Positions 26,124 to 34,380 of a stretch of DNA of 64,000 nucleotides are shown piece by piece (the stretch's first letter is position 1; every line of letters starts with the position of its first letter). The position numbers and the translations under genes are program-made. Under the pieces are notes generated by a model. It was not told the DNA's origin and made no database searches. It saw only the letters and a list, made by a program, of their open reading frames with translations. Origin of the DNA: an uncultured Collinsella sp. (GTDB taxonomy: Bacteria; Actinomycetota; Coriobacteriia; Coriobacteriales; Coriobacteriaceae); NCBI GenBank assembly GCA_959019945.1, contig CAUEQD010000006.1:52184-116183 (forward strand), read 5' to 3'.

Positions 26124-28772
26124 CTAGCAGACGGCGTAGTCCTGGGGCTCGCGGCCGTAGTAGGCGTCCAGGTAGAGCTCCTTGATCTCGCTCATGAGCG
26201 GGTAGCGCGGGTTAGCGCCGGTGCACTGGTCGTTGAATGCCTGCTCGGTCATCTCGTCGAGGGTGTCGAGGAAGTACTGCTCGTCAACACCGTAGTCGGC
26301 GATGGTCTTCTTGACACCGATGAAGTCCTTGAGCTCCTCGAGCTTCGTGATGAAGTTCTCGAAGACCTCCTTGTCGTCCTTGCCCTCGATGCCGCAGTAC
26401 TTGGCCATCTCGGCGTAGTTGTGCAGCGCGTTGGGGTAAGGATACTGGGAGAAGGTACCCATCTTGACGGGAGCCTCGGCGGCGTTGTAGCGCATGACGC
26501 GGGTCAGGATGACGGCGTTAGCGATGCCGTGGGGCAGGTGATGGAAAGCGCCGAGCTTGTGAGCCATGGAGTGGTTGAGGCCCAGGAAGGCGTTGGCGAA
26601 GGCCATACCGGCCATGCAGGAGGCGTTGTGCATCTCCTCGCGGGCGTGCGGGTCCTTGGCGCCGTTCGTGAAGCTGGAGGGCAGGTTCTCAAAGACGAGC
26701 TTGGCAGCGCGCTCGGAGAGGCCCTTGGTGTAGTCGGAAGCCATGATGGAGACGTAGGACTCGATGGCGTGGGTCATGACGTCGATGCCGGAGGCAGCGG
26801 TCAGGCCGCGCGGGGCGGTCATGCAGTTGTCGGCGTCGACGATAGCCATGTTGGGGAGCAGCGCGTAGTCGGCGAGCGGCCACTTGATGCCGGTTTCCTT
26901 GTCGGTGATGATGGCGAACGGCGTGCACTCGGAGCCGGTACCCGAAGAGGTCGGGACGGCGACGAAGTAGGCCTTCTTGCCCATCTCGGGGAAGGTGAAG
27001 ATACGCTTGCGGATGTCCATGAAGTCCATGGCCATGTCCTCAAACTTGCACTCGGGGTGCTCGTACATCATCCACATGATCTTGCCGGCGTCCATAGCGG
27101 AGCCACCGCCGACGGCGATGATGACGTCCGGCTCAAAGAGAGCCATCTGCTTGGCGCCGCGACGTGCGCACTGCAGCGACGGATCGGGCTCGACGTCGTA
27201 GAAGCAGTCGTGGGCGATGCCCATCTCGTCGAGCTTGGCCTCGATGGCGCGGGTGTTGCCATTCTTGAAGAGGAACTGGTCGGTAACGATGAAGGCGCGC
27301 TTCTTGCCCATGACGTTGCCCAGCTCGTCGAGGGCGACGGGCGTGGAACCCTTCTTGAAGTAGACCTTCTCGGGAGCGCGGAACCACAGCATGTTCTCAC
27401 GGCGCTCGGCCACAGTCTTAACGTTGATCAAGTGCTTCACCCCAACGTTCTCGGAGACGGAGTTGCCGCCCCAGGAGCCGCAGCCCAGGGTCAGAGACGG
27501 CTTCATGCCAAAGTTGTACAGGTCACCGATGCCACCGTGCGAGGACGGGGTGTTGATGACGATACGGCAGGCCTTCATGACGTGCTCGAACAGGCTGATC
27601 TTCTCGGCCTGGGCGGGGTGCACGTACAGAGAGGCGGTGTGGCCCGGGCCACCGGCGAGCACCAGGTGCTCGGCCTTGTCGACGGCCTCCTGGAAGTCCT
27701 TGGCGTGATACATGGCCAGGACCGGGGAGAGCTTCTCGTGGGAGAACTCCTCCTTGGCGGGGTCGGTGGAGGTGACCTCGGCGATCAGGATTTTGGTCTT
27801 GGCGGGAACCTCGATGCCGGCGAGCTCGGCGATCTTGGCGGCAGCCATGCCGGGGATGCGGTGATCGAGGGCGCCGTTCTTGAACATGGCGGCACGCAGG
27901 GCCTCCATCTCGGCACCCTGCTTGACGAAGTAGCAGCCGCGCTTCTGGAACTCGGCCTTGACCTGGTCATAGATGGTGTCGATGACGGTCACGGACTGCT
28001 CGGAAGCGCAGATCATGCCGTTGTCGAAGGTCTTGGAGTGGATGATGGAGTTGACGGCGAGCAGCACGTCGGCGGTGTCGTCGATGACGACCGGGGTGTT
28101 ACCGGCGCCAACGCCCAGGGCGGGCTTGCCCGAGGAGTAGGCGGCCTTGACCATGCCCGGGCCACCGGTGGCGAGGATGATGTCGACGTCGCGCATGACC
28201 ATGTTGGTCAGCTCGATGGAGGGGACATCGACCCAGCCGATGATGCCCTCGGGGGCGCCGGCCTTGACGGCGGCGTCAAGCACGAGCTTGGCGGCGGCGA
28301 TGGTGCACTTGGCGGCAGCCGGGTGCGGGGAGATGATGATGGCGTTGCGGGTCTTCAGGCTGATCAGCGTCTTGAAGATCGCGGTGGAGGTGGGGTTGGT
28401 CGTCGGGATGACGGCGCCCACGATGCCGATGGGCTCGGCGATCTTGGTGATGCCGTAAGCCTCGTCGCGCTCCAGGACACCACAGGTCTTGGTGTTCTTG
28501 TAAGCGTTATAGATGTACTCTGCGGCGTAGTGGTTCTTGATGACCTTGTCCTCAAGAACGCCGCGGCCGGTCTCCTCGATGGCCATCTTCGCCAACGGGA
28601 TACGAGCCTTGTTGGCGGCCATGGCGGCCTCATAGAAGATCTTGTCGACCTGCTCCTGCGTGTACGTAGCAAAAAGCGCCTGGGCCTCTCGCATCTGAGC
28701 GAGCTTAGCCTCAAGCGCCTCTACGTTGTCCACAATTGCGGGAGTAGTGTTTTCCGGTGACTTTTTCACCAT
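26124..28772 (-). CDS. adhE: Bifunctional acetaldehyde-CoA/alcohol dehydrogenase
   Basis: An 882-residue fusion that reduces acetyl-CoA to ethanol through acetaldehyde, reoxidising NADH in fermentation. Residues 1 to about 440 form the aldehyde dehydrogenase half, with the catalytic cysteine at residue 255 in GMICASEQS. The C-terminal iron alcohol dehydrogenase half has the AVGGGSAMDAGK NAD site and the iron ligands in NHSMAHKLGAFHHLPHG (about residues 725-745). Length matches known AdhE. ATG 28772 follows AAGGAG. Two LacI-like half-operators lie about 95-120 bases upstream. Long open frames on the opposite strand are coding shadows. Confidence 0.97.
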   Translation of the reverse strand: MVKKSPENTTPAIVDNVEALEAKLAQMREAQALFATYTQEQVDKIFYEAAMAANKARIPLAKMAIEETGRGVLEDKVIKNHYAAEYIYNAYKNTKTCGVLERDEAYGITKIAEPIGIVGAVIPTTNPTSTAIFKTLISLKTRNAIIISPHPAAAKCTIAAAKLVLDAAVKAGAPEGIIGWVDVPSIELTNMVMRDVDIILATGGPGMVKAAYSSGKPALGVGAGNTPVVIDDTADVLLAVNSIIHSKTFDNGMICASEQSVTVIDTIYDQVKAEFQKRGCYFVKQGAEMEALRAAMFKNGALDHRIPGMAAAKIAELAGIEVPAKTKILIAEVTSTDPAKEEFSHEKLSPVLAMYHAKDFQEAVDKAEHLVLAGGPGHTASLYVHPAQAEKISLFEHVMKACRIVINTPSSHGGIGDLYNFGMKPSLTLGCGSWGGNSVSENVGVKHLINVKTVAERRENMLWFRAPEKVYFKKGSTPVALDELGNVMGKKRAFIVTDQFLFKNGNTRAIEAKLDEMGIAHDCFYDVEPDPSLQCARRGAKQMALFEPDVIIAVGGGSAMDAGKIMWMMYEHPECKFEDMAMDFMDIRKRIFTFPEMGKKAYFVAVPTSSGTGSECTPFAIITDKETGIKWPLADYALLPNMAIVDADNCMTAPRGLTAASGIDVMTHAIESYVSIMASDYTKGLSERAAKLVFENLPSSFTNGAKDPHAREEMHNASCMAGMAFANAFLGLNHSMAHKLGAFHHLPHGIANAVILTRVMRYNAAEAPVKMGTFSQYPYPNALHNYAEMAKYCGIEGKDDKEVFENFITKLEELKDFIGVKKTIADYGVDEQYFLDTLDEMTEQAFNDQCTGANPRYPLMSEIKELYLDAYYGREPQDYAVC

Positions 28773-28812
28773 TTGTGTCTCCTTGCGATCGGAGATTTAC
28801 CCTACGCCTTGC

Positions 28813-28822
28813 ATGATAGCAA
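28813..28822 (-). promoter_or_regulatory. adhE extended -10 promoter candidate
   Basis: Read on the minus strand, the sequence is TTGCTATCAT: TG, one base, then TATCAT. It lies 41 bases before the adhE ATG. The same TGCTATCAT appears at the rpsB promoter. A clear -35 hexamer is not seen. Confidence 0.4.
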
Positions 28823-28863
28823 GAAATTATTCGGCGAACGGTCAGATTCCTTTAAAAGGCACA

Positions 28864-28894
28864 CTAAAACGCTTCAATAAACTGAAACGTTTTA
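28864..28894. promoter_or_regulatory. Paired LacI-like sites upstream of adhE
   Basis: CTAAAACGCTTCA (28864-28876) and, inverted, TGAAACGTTTTA (28883-28894) are 11 of 12 matches to each other's reverse complement and have central CG. The first shares 11 of 13 bases with the palindrome upstream of ppdK. They lie about 45-80 bp upstream of the likely -10 element. Confidence 0.55.
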
Positions 28895-28925
28895 ACTAAA
28901 ACTATTTGCCTGCTCTTCCGCCCCG

Positions 28926-28945
28926 CTCGTTGGGGACAGGCTTAC
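28926..28945 (+). repeat. Left inverted repeat of the RAYT element
   Basis: This 20-base repeat (core TTGGGGACAGGCTTAC) matches the reverse complement of 29926-29945 at 18 of 20 positions. A second, partial copy (TTGGGACAGAC) follows directly at 28946. The remainder of the 314-base gap between adhE and the transposase holds the adhE operators and promoter. Confidence 0.65.
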
Positions 28946-29041
28946 TTGGGACAGACATTGTTTTGCCATTTTGCCGTTCTGGGCCTGTTATTGCCGCTTA
29001 TTGGATATAAATAGGTTGCAGGCTCAGCATTTCGCGTTGCT

Positions 29042-29084
29042 TCTCTCCTTTTAGGTGTTGCCTGAACAGTTTTGAAAGGAGAGA
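29042..29084 (+). promoter_or_regulatory. Hairpin masking the RAYT ribosome binding site
   Basis: TCTCTCCTTT (29042-29051) is the exact complement of AAAGGAGAGA (29075-29084), the ribosome binding site of the transposase gene, with a 23-base loop. Two more pairs (T-G, A-T) can extend it inward. Folding would block translation initiation. Confidence 0.6.
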
Positions 29085-29086
29085 TT

Positions 29087-29863
29087 ATGCCCCGATGCGC
29101 CCGCCCCGTTTCGATCACTGGCTATTACCACGTCTTTGACCGCGGCAACTCCAAACAGATTATTTTTGAAGATGACTCCGACCGTTATCGTTTCTTATCG
29201 GATATCTCGGACAGGTTTGCGCGCCATGAAGTGGCGGTGTTGGCTTGGTGCCTTATGGACAATCACTTCCATTTGATGGTTGATGACCCATTTGACAACC
29301 TTTCAAAGGCAATGCAGTGCGCGCTGACGGCATATGCTAAGTATTTCAATGGGAAAACGGGGAGAACAGGCCATCTGTTTGACAATCGCTATTCACGGGT
29401 CGCGGTTGAGTCGGACACGCAGGCGGTACAGCTGCTCGATTATATCCATCTCAATCCCGTGAAAGGTGCGCTCGACTCGCTCGAGGCGTACCGCTGGTCA
29501 AGCTACAAGGCATATCAGCTGGGCTATGATCCCTTTGACATCTGTGATGCGGCCCCTATGCTCGATATTGTCGGAGGCTCCCGTTGCTATTGCGAGCATC
29601 TCGAGGAAGTTGCCGGGCGCATCTGGTCAGTGGAGGTTCTTCCACGCCGGCGGATCCCCGATGAGGAGGCCCTTTCCGTTGCGCATGAAGTCCTGCCGAG
29701 CATAGATCCTGCGCTGCTCAAGGCCCTGCCACGCCCCGATCGCGATGCCTGTCTGCTGAGGCTCAGGCGGGCGCATCTCACGGTCAAGCAAATTGCCCGT
29801 ATCACCGGCATCGGCGCTACAAGCGTAACCAAGGCCACCGCGGGCTGGAACGAGGCGGCGTGA
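29087..29863 (+). CDS. REP-associated (Y1/IS200-like) tyrosine transposase, RAYT
   Basis: A 258-residue single-domain HUH transposase followed by a helix-turn-helix tail. The HUH motif is in WCLMDNHFHLMV, and the region TAYAKYFNGKTGRTGHLFDNRYSR is the RAYT/TnpA_REP signature; the nucleophile tyrosine is in the alpha helix near LLDYIHLNPVKGAL or TAYAKYF. The last 35 residues (LTVKQIARITGIGATSVTKA) look like a DNA-binding HTH. ATG 29087 lies 2 to 5 bases beyond AAAGGAGAG. It is flanked by inverted GGGGACAG repeats, so it may be a mobile or domesticated element. It looks intact. Confidence 0.85.
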   Translation: MPRCARPVSITGYYHVFDRGNSKQIIFEDDSDRYRFLSDISDRFARHEVAVLAWCLMDNHFHLMVDDPFDNLSKAMQCALTAYAKYFNGKTGRTGHLFDNRYSRVAVESDTQAVQLLDYIHLNPVKGALDSLEAYRWSSYKAYQLGYDPFDICDAAPMLDIVGGSRCYCEHLEEVAGRIWSVEVLPRRRIPDEEALSVAHEVLPSIDPALLKALPRPDRDACLLRLRRAHLTVKQIARITGIGATSVTKATAGWNEAA

Positions 29864-29892
29864 GGCAGGGGCCGAACCGCTGCTGGCATGCG

Positions 29893-29945
29893 TTACGTCT
29901 GTCCCCAATGCGTGAAAACACTCATGTAAGTCTGTCCCCAATGAG
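29893..29945 (+). repeat. Right repeats of the RAYT element (two copies)
   Basis: Two copies of CTGTCCCCAATG stand at 29899-29910 and 29932-29943. The outer one (29926-29945) is the near-perfect inverse of the left repeat at 28926-28945; the inner one begins TTACGT rather than GTAAGT. Together with the left copies they delimit an element of about 1020 bases. Confidence 0.6.
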
Positions 29946-29951
29946 TGCAAA

Positions 29952-29980
29952 AAAGCGCCCTCCGTAGGGGAGGGCGCCTT
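29952..29980 (-). terminator. rpmB terminator
   Basis: GGAGGGCGC pairs with GCGCCCTCC around a short loop; read on the minus strand the stem is followed by TTTTTT. It lies 70 bases after the rpmB stop and may also terminate the transposase transcript in the other direction. Confidence 0.85.
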
Positions 29981-30049
29981 TGGTAAGTTCTATATGAACG
30001 CGAGGTCTTTGACCCGGAGAGTCCGAGGTACTTGTTGGTAAGACCTTAT

Positions 30050-30238
30050 TTAGGAGCGCGCAACCTTGCCGGACTTGAGGCAGGTGGAGCAAACGTTCAT
30101 CTTGCGACGGTGACCATCGACGACGACGTAGACGCGCTGGATGTTGGGGCGGAACTTACGGTTGGTGACGCGGTGAGAGTGGCTGATGGAGCGACCGGCA
30201 ACGGGGTGCTTACCGCAAACTTCGCAAACTTTGGACAT
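30050..30238 (-). CDS. rpmB: 50S ribosomal protein L28
   Basis: A 62-residue L28 with the pattern MSKVCEVCGKHPVAGRSISHSHRVTNR. It keeps two CxxC pairs (CEVC and CSTC), so it is a zinc-binding (C+) form. ATG 30238 follows AAGGAGG; an in-frame upstream ATG would add 16 residues not found in the family. It is monocistronic and divergent from the pyrimidine operon. Confidence 0.96.
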   Translation of the reverse strand: MSKVCEVCGKHPVAGRSISHSHRVTNRKFRPNIQRVYVVVDGHRRKMNVCSTCLKSGKVARS

Positions 30239-30562
30239 AACTGACCCTCCTTGGGCGACAAACGAACATGTCGCGTTAACAAACAAGCCTGAACTATAGC
30301 ACAGAAGCAGCTCCCTGTGCGTAATCTACACAGAGATATTCCTCTTTTGGCGATAGTGCTCACGCCACGGCCCTGGACGTAGATCCGATTTGCGTGCAGC
30401 AGAGGGGATTATGCCAGCTCGTGCGTGCGTTTTCAAGCTCGTCCCACAAATATATATAGGTTTATTGAGCATTGGGCTCCGTTTACGGATTGCTCTGTAT
30501 TTATGCTCGCAATTAAGCTCGAGGTTGGCTACACTATTCCTTGACCATTAAAGGGGTACGAG
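30239..30562. other. Divergent rpmB/pyrR intergenic region
   Basis: No gene is seen. It holds the rpmB ribosome binding site and its promoter on the minus strand (ACTATAGCA at 30293-30301, read as TGCTATAGT, an extended -10), and on the plus strand a TACACT hexamer at 30530-30535 that could be the pyr operon -10. The middle part is A+T-rich with no obvious structure. Confidence 0.5.
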
Positions 30563-30650
30563 ATGCCCACATGGAATTACATAGCTGCCAAAGAGCAGCC
30601 CTTCCTGTGGGTGTCTGGTCCGCTTTAAGCGGTCGGGCATCTATTTTTTT
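30562..30650 (+). promoter_or_regulatory. pyr operon attenuator
   Basis: GATGCCC (30562-30568) can pair with GGGCATC (30635-30641), which is followed by TATTTTTTT, forming a terminator that encloses two small hairpins (GCTGC/GCAGC at 30584-30599; CCGCT/AGCGG at 30620-30632). The same CCC can instead pair as CCCACA (30566-30571) with TGTGGG (30606-30611). The two folds exclude each other, the layout of a terminator/antiterminator switch 40 bases upstream of pyrR. PyrR or translation of the overlapping leader frame could set the choice. Confidence 0.65.
30563..30628 (+). CDS. Putative 21-residue pyr leader peptide
   Basis: A short frame begins at ATG 30563, 6 bases after AAAGGGG, and stops at TAA 30626 inside the small hairpin next to the terminator. 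The product would read MPTWNYIAAKEQPFLWVSGPL in order, unusually rich in aromatic residues. Its position resembles the pyrL leader peptide of enteric pyrBI, where ribosome progress controls termination. No similarity in sequence to pyrL is claimed, and translation is unproven. Confidence 0.45.
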   Translation: MPTWNYIAAKEQPFLWVSGPL

Positions 30651-30677
30651 GACTGTGTCAGCAGTCAAGACATGTGA

Positions 30678-31274
<597 letters not shown>

Positions 31275-31278
31275 TACC

Positions 31279-32223
31279 GTGGCGTTCAACCATAAGCACC
31301 TGATCGACATTACCGAGTACTCCGAAGAGGACATCAAGCTCATCCTCGAGACCGCCAAGGCGTTCTCCGAGGTCAACGAGCGTGCCATCAAGAAGGTCCC
31401 CACGCTCAAGGGCAAGACCATCGTCAACATGTTCAACGAGCCCTCGACGCGCACCCGCAGCTCCTTCGAGCTCGCCGAGAAGCGTCTTTCGGCCGACAGC
31501 CTCAACTTTGGCGGCTCCTCGACCTCCACGGTCAAGGGCGAGAGCCTCGTCGACACCGTCGAGACCCTCAACGCCTACAAGATCGACTGCATCGTCGTGC
31601 GCGATAAGCACGCCGGTGCTCCCTACATCGTCACGCAGAACTCGCCCGCGAGCGTCATCTGCGCCGGTGACGGCAAGCACAACCATCCCACGCAGGCCCT
31701 GCTCGACCTGTACACCATCTGGGAGCACAAGGGTGACTTCCACGGTCTGAAGGTCGCCGTCGTCGGCGATATCGCGCACTCCCGCGTCTGCGGCTCGCTG
31801 ATCCCCGCCCTTAAGATCATGGGCTGCGAGACCTACGCCGTCGCCCCCGGCACGCTGCTGCCGCCGGCGCCCGAGGTCCTGGGCTGCGACCACGTGACGA
31901 GCGACCTCGATTCCGTCCTGCCCGAGCTGGACGTCGTCTACATGCTGCGCGTGCAGCAGGAGCGTCTCGAGGGTGCCCCGTTCCCGACCATTCGTGAGTA
32001 CCACAAGCTCTTCGGTCTGACCAAGGACCGCGAGAAGCTCATGAAGCCCGACGCGATTATCTGCCACCCGGGCCCCATCAACCGCGGTGTCGAGTTCGAC
32101 TCCTATATGGCCGACCACCCGCAACGCTCCGTCATCCTGGAGCAGGTCTACGCCGGTATCTGCGTGCGTATGGCTATCCTGTATCTGCTGCTTGGAGGTG
32201 CCGATAATGGCCTTGCTTCTTAA
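31279..32223 (+). CDS. pyrB: Aspartate carbamoyltransferase catalytic chain
   Basis: A 314-residue transcarbamoylase that joins carbamoyl phosphate and aspartate. The carbamoyl-phosphate site STRTRSSFE, the SSTSTVKGESL loop, HNHPTQALLDLYTI as KHNHPTQALLD, and the C-terminal HPGPINRGVE are all present. I start at GTG 31279, 11 bases after GGGAGG, rather than at the GTG at 31267, which overlaps that site. No regulatory pyrI gene follows. The end overlaps pyrC by 17 bases. Confidence 0.96.
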   Translation: MAFNHKHLIDITEYSEEDIKLILETAKAFSEVNERAIKKVPTLKGKTIVNMFNEPSTRTRSSFELAEKRLSADSLNFGGSSTSTVKGESLVDTVETLNAYKIDCIVVRDKHAGAPYIVTQNSPASVICAGDGKHNHPTQALLDLYTIWEHKGDFHGLKVAVVGDIAHSRVCGSLIPALKIMGCETYAVAPGTLLPPAPEVLGCDHVTSDLDSVLPELDVVYMLRVQQERLEGAPFPTIREYHKLFGLTKDREKLMKPDAIICHPGPINRGVEFDSYMADHPQRSVILEQVYAGICVRMAILYLLLGGADNGLAS

Positions 32224-33496
32224 GAATGCCCACGTCGTCGACCCGTCCGTCGAGCTTGACGGTGTCGTTGACGTCCTGATTGACGGCGATAAGATCGCCG
32301 AGGTCGGCGAGAATCTCGCCGTCGAGGGAGCCGAGGTCCGCGACCTTTCCGGCAAGTACCTCGTCCCCGGCCTGGTGGATATGCACGTTCACCTTCGTGA
32401 GCCCGGCTACGAGGTCAAAGAGGACATCGAGAGCGGCACCCGCGCTGCTGCCAAGGGCGGCTTTACCGGCGTGTGCGCCATGCCCAACACCGATCCCGTC
32501 ACCGATAACGGCACCGTCGTGGAGTTCGTCAAGTCCCGTGCTGCCGAGGTCGGTCACTGCCGCGTCTATCCGTCGGGCGCCATGACCCGCGGTCTTAAGG
32601 GCGAGGCCATGTCCGAGATGGGTGACATGGTCGCCCACGGCGCCGTCGCCTTCACCGATGACGGTCGCGGCGTGCAGGGCGCGGGCATGCTCCGTCGCTG
32701 CATGGACTACGGCAAGATGTTCGGCAAGGTCTTCATGAGCCACTGCCAGGACGAGGACCTGGTCGGCCACGGCCAGATCAACGAGGGCAAGGTCTCGACC
32801 CGTCTGGCCCTCGAGGGTTGGCCGGCTGCCGGCGAGGAGCTCCAGATCGCCCGCGACATCGAGATCGCCAAGCTGACCGGTGCCAAGCTGCACATCCAGC
32901 ACATCTCCACCGCCCATGGCCTGGAGATCGTGCGTGCCGGTAAGGCCGCTGGCGTTCAGGTTACCTGCGAGGCCACCCCGCACCACATGTTCCTGACCGA
33001 GAACGACCTGGACGAGACCTACAACACCTCGCTCAAGGTCAATCCGCCGCTGCGTACCGAGGAGGATGCCGAGGCCATCCGTCAGGGCGTCATCGACGGC
33101 ACCGTCGACGCTATCGTCACCGATCACGCTCCCCACACCCCGTGGGAGAAGGCCCGCGAGTTCGAGCTTGCGCCCTTTGGCATGATCGGCCTCGAGACCT
33201 CGCTGTCGCTCGTACTCACCGAGCTGGTCAACACGGGCAAGATGAGCGTGGGCCGCATGGTCGAGCTCATGGCCATCAAGCCGCGTGAGATTCTGGGCCT
33301 CGACCAGGTTCAGGTCAAGGCGGGCTCCGTTGCCGACCTGACCGTGTTCGACCCCTCTGCCACCTGGACGGTCGGCGAGGACGGTTATGAGTCGCGCGCC
33401 GAGAACTCCGGTTTTGCCGGCCGCACGCTTACCGGTCGTGCCACCGATGTGTTTGTCGGCGGTAAGCAGACGCTCGCCGACGGCTGCATCTGCTAG
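32207..33496 (+). CDS. pyrC: Dihydroorotase
   Basis: A 429-residue class I amidohydrolase closing carbamoyl-aspartate to dihydroorotate. The metal site DMHVHLREPGYEVKEDI is typical; further histidines are in the HCQDEDL and HIQHIST segments, and the catalytic aspartate in VTDHAPHTPWEK. The carboxylated lysine of many homologues is not evident in the usual place. ATG 32207 follows GGAGG and overlaps the end of pyrB, so translation is coupled. Confidence 0.96.
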   Translation: MALLLKNAHVVDPSVELDGVVDVLIDGDKIAEVGENLAVEGAEVRDLSGKYLVPGLVDMHVHLREPGYEVKEDIESGTRAAAKGGFTGVCAMPNTDPVTDNGTVVEFVKSRAAEVGHCRVYPSGAMTRGLKGEAMSEMGDMVAHGAVAFTDDGRGVQGAGMLRRCMDYGKMFGKVFMSHCQDEDLVGHGQINEGKVSTRLALEGWPAAGEELQIARDIEIAKLTGAKLHIQHISTAHGLEIVRAGKAAGVQVTCEATPHHMFLTENDLDETYNTSLKVNPPLRTEEDAEAIRQGVIDGTVDAIVTDHAPHTPWEKAREFELAPFGMIGLETSLSLVLTELVNTGKMSVGRMVELMAIKPREILGLDQVQVKAGSVADLTVFDPSATWTVGEDGYESRAENSGFAGRTLTGRATDVFVGGKQTLADGCIC

Positions 33497-33516
33497 CATA
33501 GCCTTATCGCTTTTGT

Positions 33517-33541
33517 GCGCGGTGCCCTTGCGGTGCCGCGC
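33517..33541 (+). terminator. Intercistronic hairpin between pyrC and pyrK
   Basis: GCGCGG (33517-33522) pairs with CCGCGC (33536-33541), followed by TTTCTGTTCGTTTT. The 92-base gap is long for this operon, and the hairpin may reduce read-through or protect the upstream mRNA. Confidence 0.4.
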
Positions 33542-33588
33542 TTTCTGTTCGTTTTGACCATGCAATCGCATGGGGGATTGGAGCGTCT

Positions 33589-34380
33589 ATGCCCACACCT
33601 TCCACTGCACGCATGCACGACTTCGAGGTCGTCTCGAACCAGGAGATCGCCGACGGCATCTTCTCGCTCGTCATCTCGGCCCCCAAGCTTGCAAGTGCGC
33701 TCAAGCCCGGTCAGTTTGTGAACATTGCCGTGCCCGGCGATGCGTCCTCGCTGCTTCGCGTGCCCCTGAGCTTCTATCGCGCCGACGCCCAGGCCGGTAC
33801 CGTCGAGCTGTGGTACGCCGTCGTGGGTGACGACACCCGTCGTCTGTCGCAGATGGTCCCCGGCTCCAAGTCCAACCTGTTGGGCCCTGGCGGCCGCGGC
33901 TGGCTTGTTCCCGAGGGCACCAGGAAGGCGCTGCTCGTGGCGGGCGGCATCGGCGTTCCGCCCGTGCTCTGCCTCGCCGACAAGCTTGCCGAGCAGGGCG
34001 TGGATGTCGACGTGTGCCTGGGCTTTGGCACCGCTTCCAAGGCCGTGGGTGTCGATGAGTTCCGCGCGCTGGGCACCACGGTTAACGTGTGCACCGACGA
34101 TGGCACGCTGGGCACGCACGGTTTTTGCACCGACCCGGCAGCCGAGCTGCTCGGCGAGGGCGGCTACGACTACGTCGCCAGCTGCGGCCCCGCCGTCATG
34201 ATGAAGAAAGTCGCCGCCGCTGCCGCCGAGGCCGGTGCGTACTGCGAGGTGTCGCTTGAGCGCATGATGAGCTGTGGCTTTGGCGCCTGCAACACCTGCA
34301 ATGTCGAGACGGTCGACGGTATGAAGGGCGCCTGCATGTGCGGCCCCGTGTTCGATGCTTCCAAGGTGGTGGTCTTCTAG
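33589..34380 (+). CDS. pyrK: Dihydroorotate dehydrogenase B, electron transfer subunit
   Basis: A 263-residue flavoprotein that passes electrons from PyrD to NAD. The FAD domain holds RVPLSFYRAD, the NAD-binding part has LVAGGIGVPPVLCLA, and the C-terminal 2Fe-2S cluster ligands are in CGFGACNTCN and CMCGP. Together with PyrD it forms the class 1B heterotetramer. The stop shares a base with the possible pyrD GTG start. Confidence 0.95.
   Translation: MPTPSTARMHDFEVVSNQEIADGIFSLVISAPKLASALKPGQFVNIAVPGDASSLLRVPLSFYRADAQAGTVELWYAVVGDDTRRLSQMVPGSKSNLLGPGGRGWLVPEGTRKALLVAGGIGVPPVLCLADKLAEQGVDVDVCLGFGTASKAVGVDEFRALGTTVNVCTDDGTLGTHGFCTDPAAELLGEGGYDYVASCGPAVMMKKVAAAAAEAGAYCEVSLERMMSCGFGACNTCNVETVDGMKGACMCGPVFDASKVVVF

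Noticed and set aside
26421..28760. A 779-codon open frame antisense to adhE
   Set aside because: Its product is a low-complexity Gly/Asp/Val/Leu sequence mirroring the codon bias of adhE; no ribosome binding site or domain is seen. adhE on the other strand matches its family from end to end.
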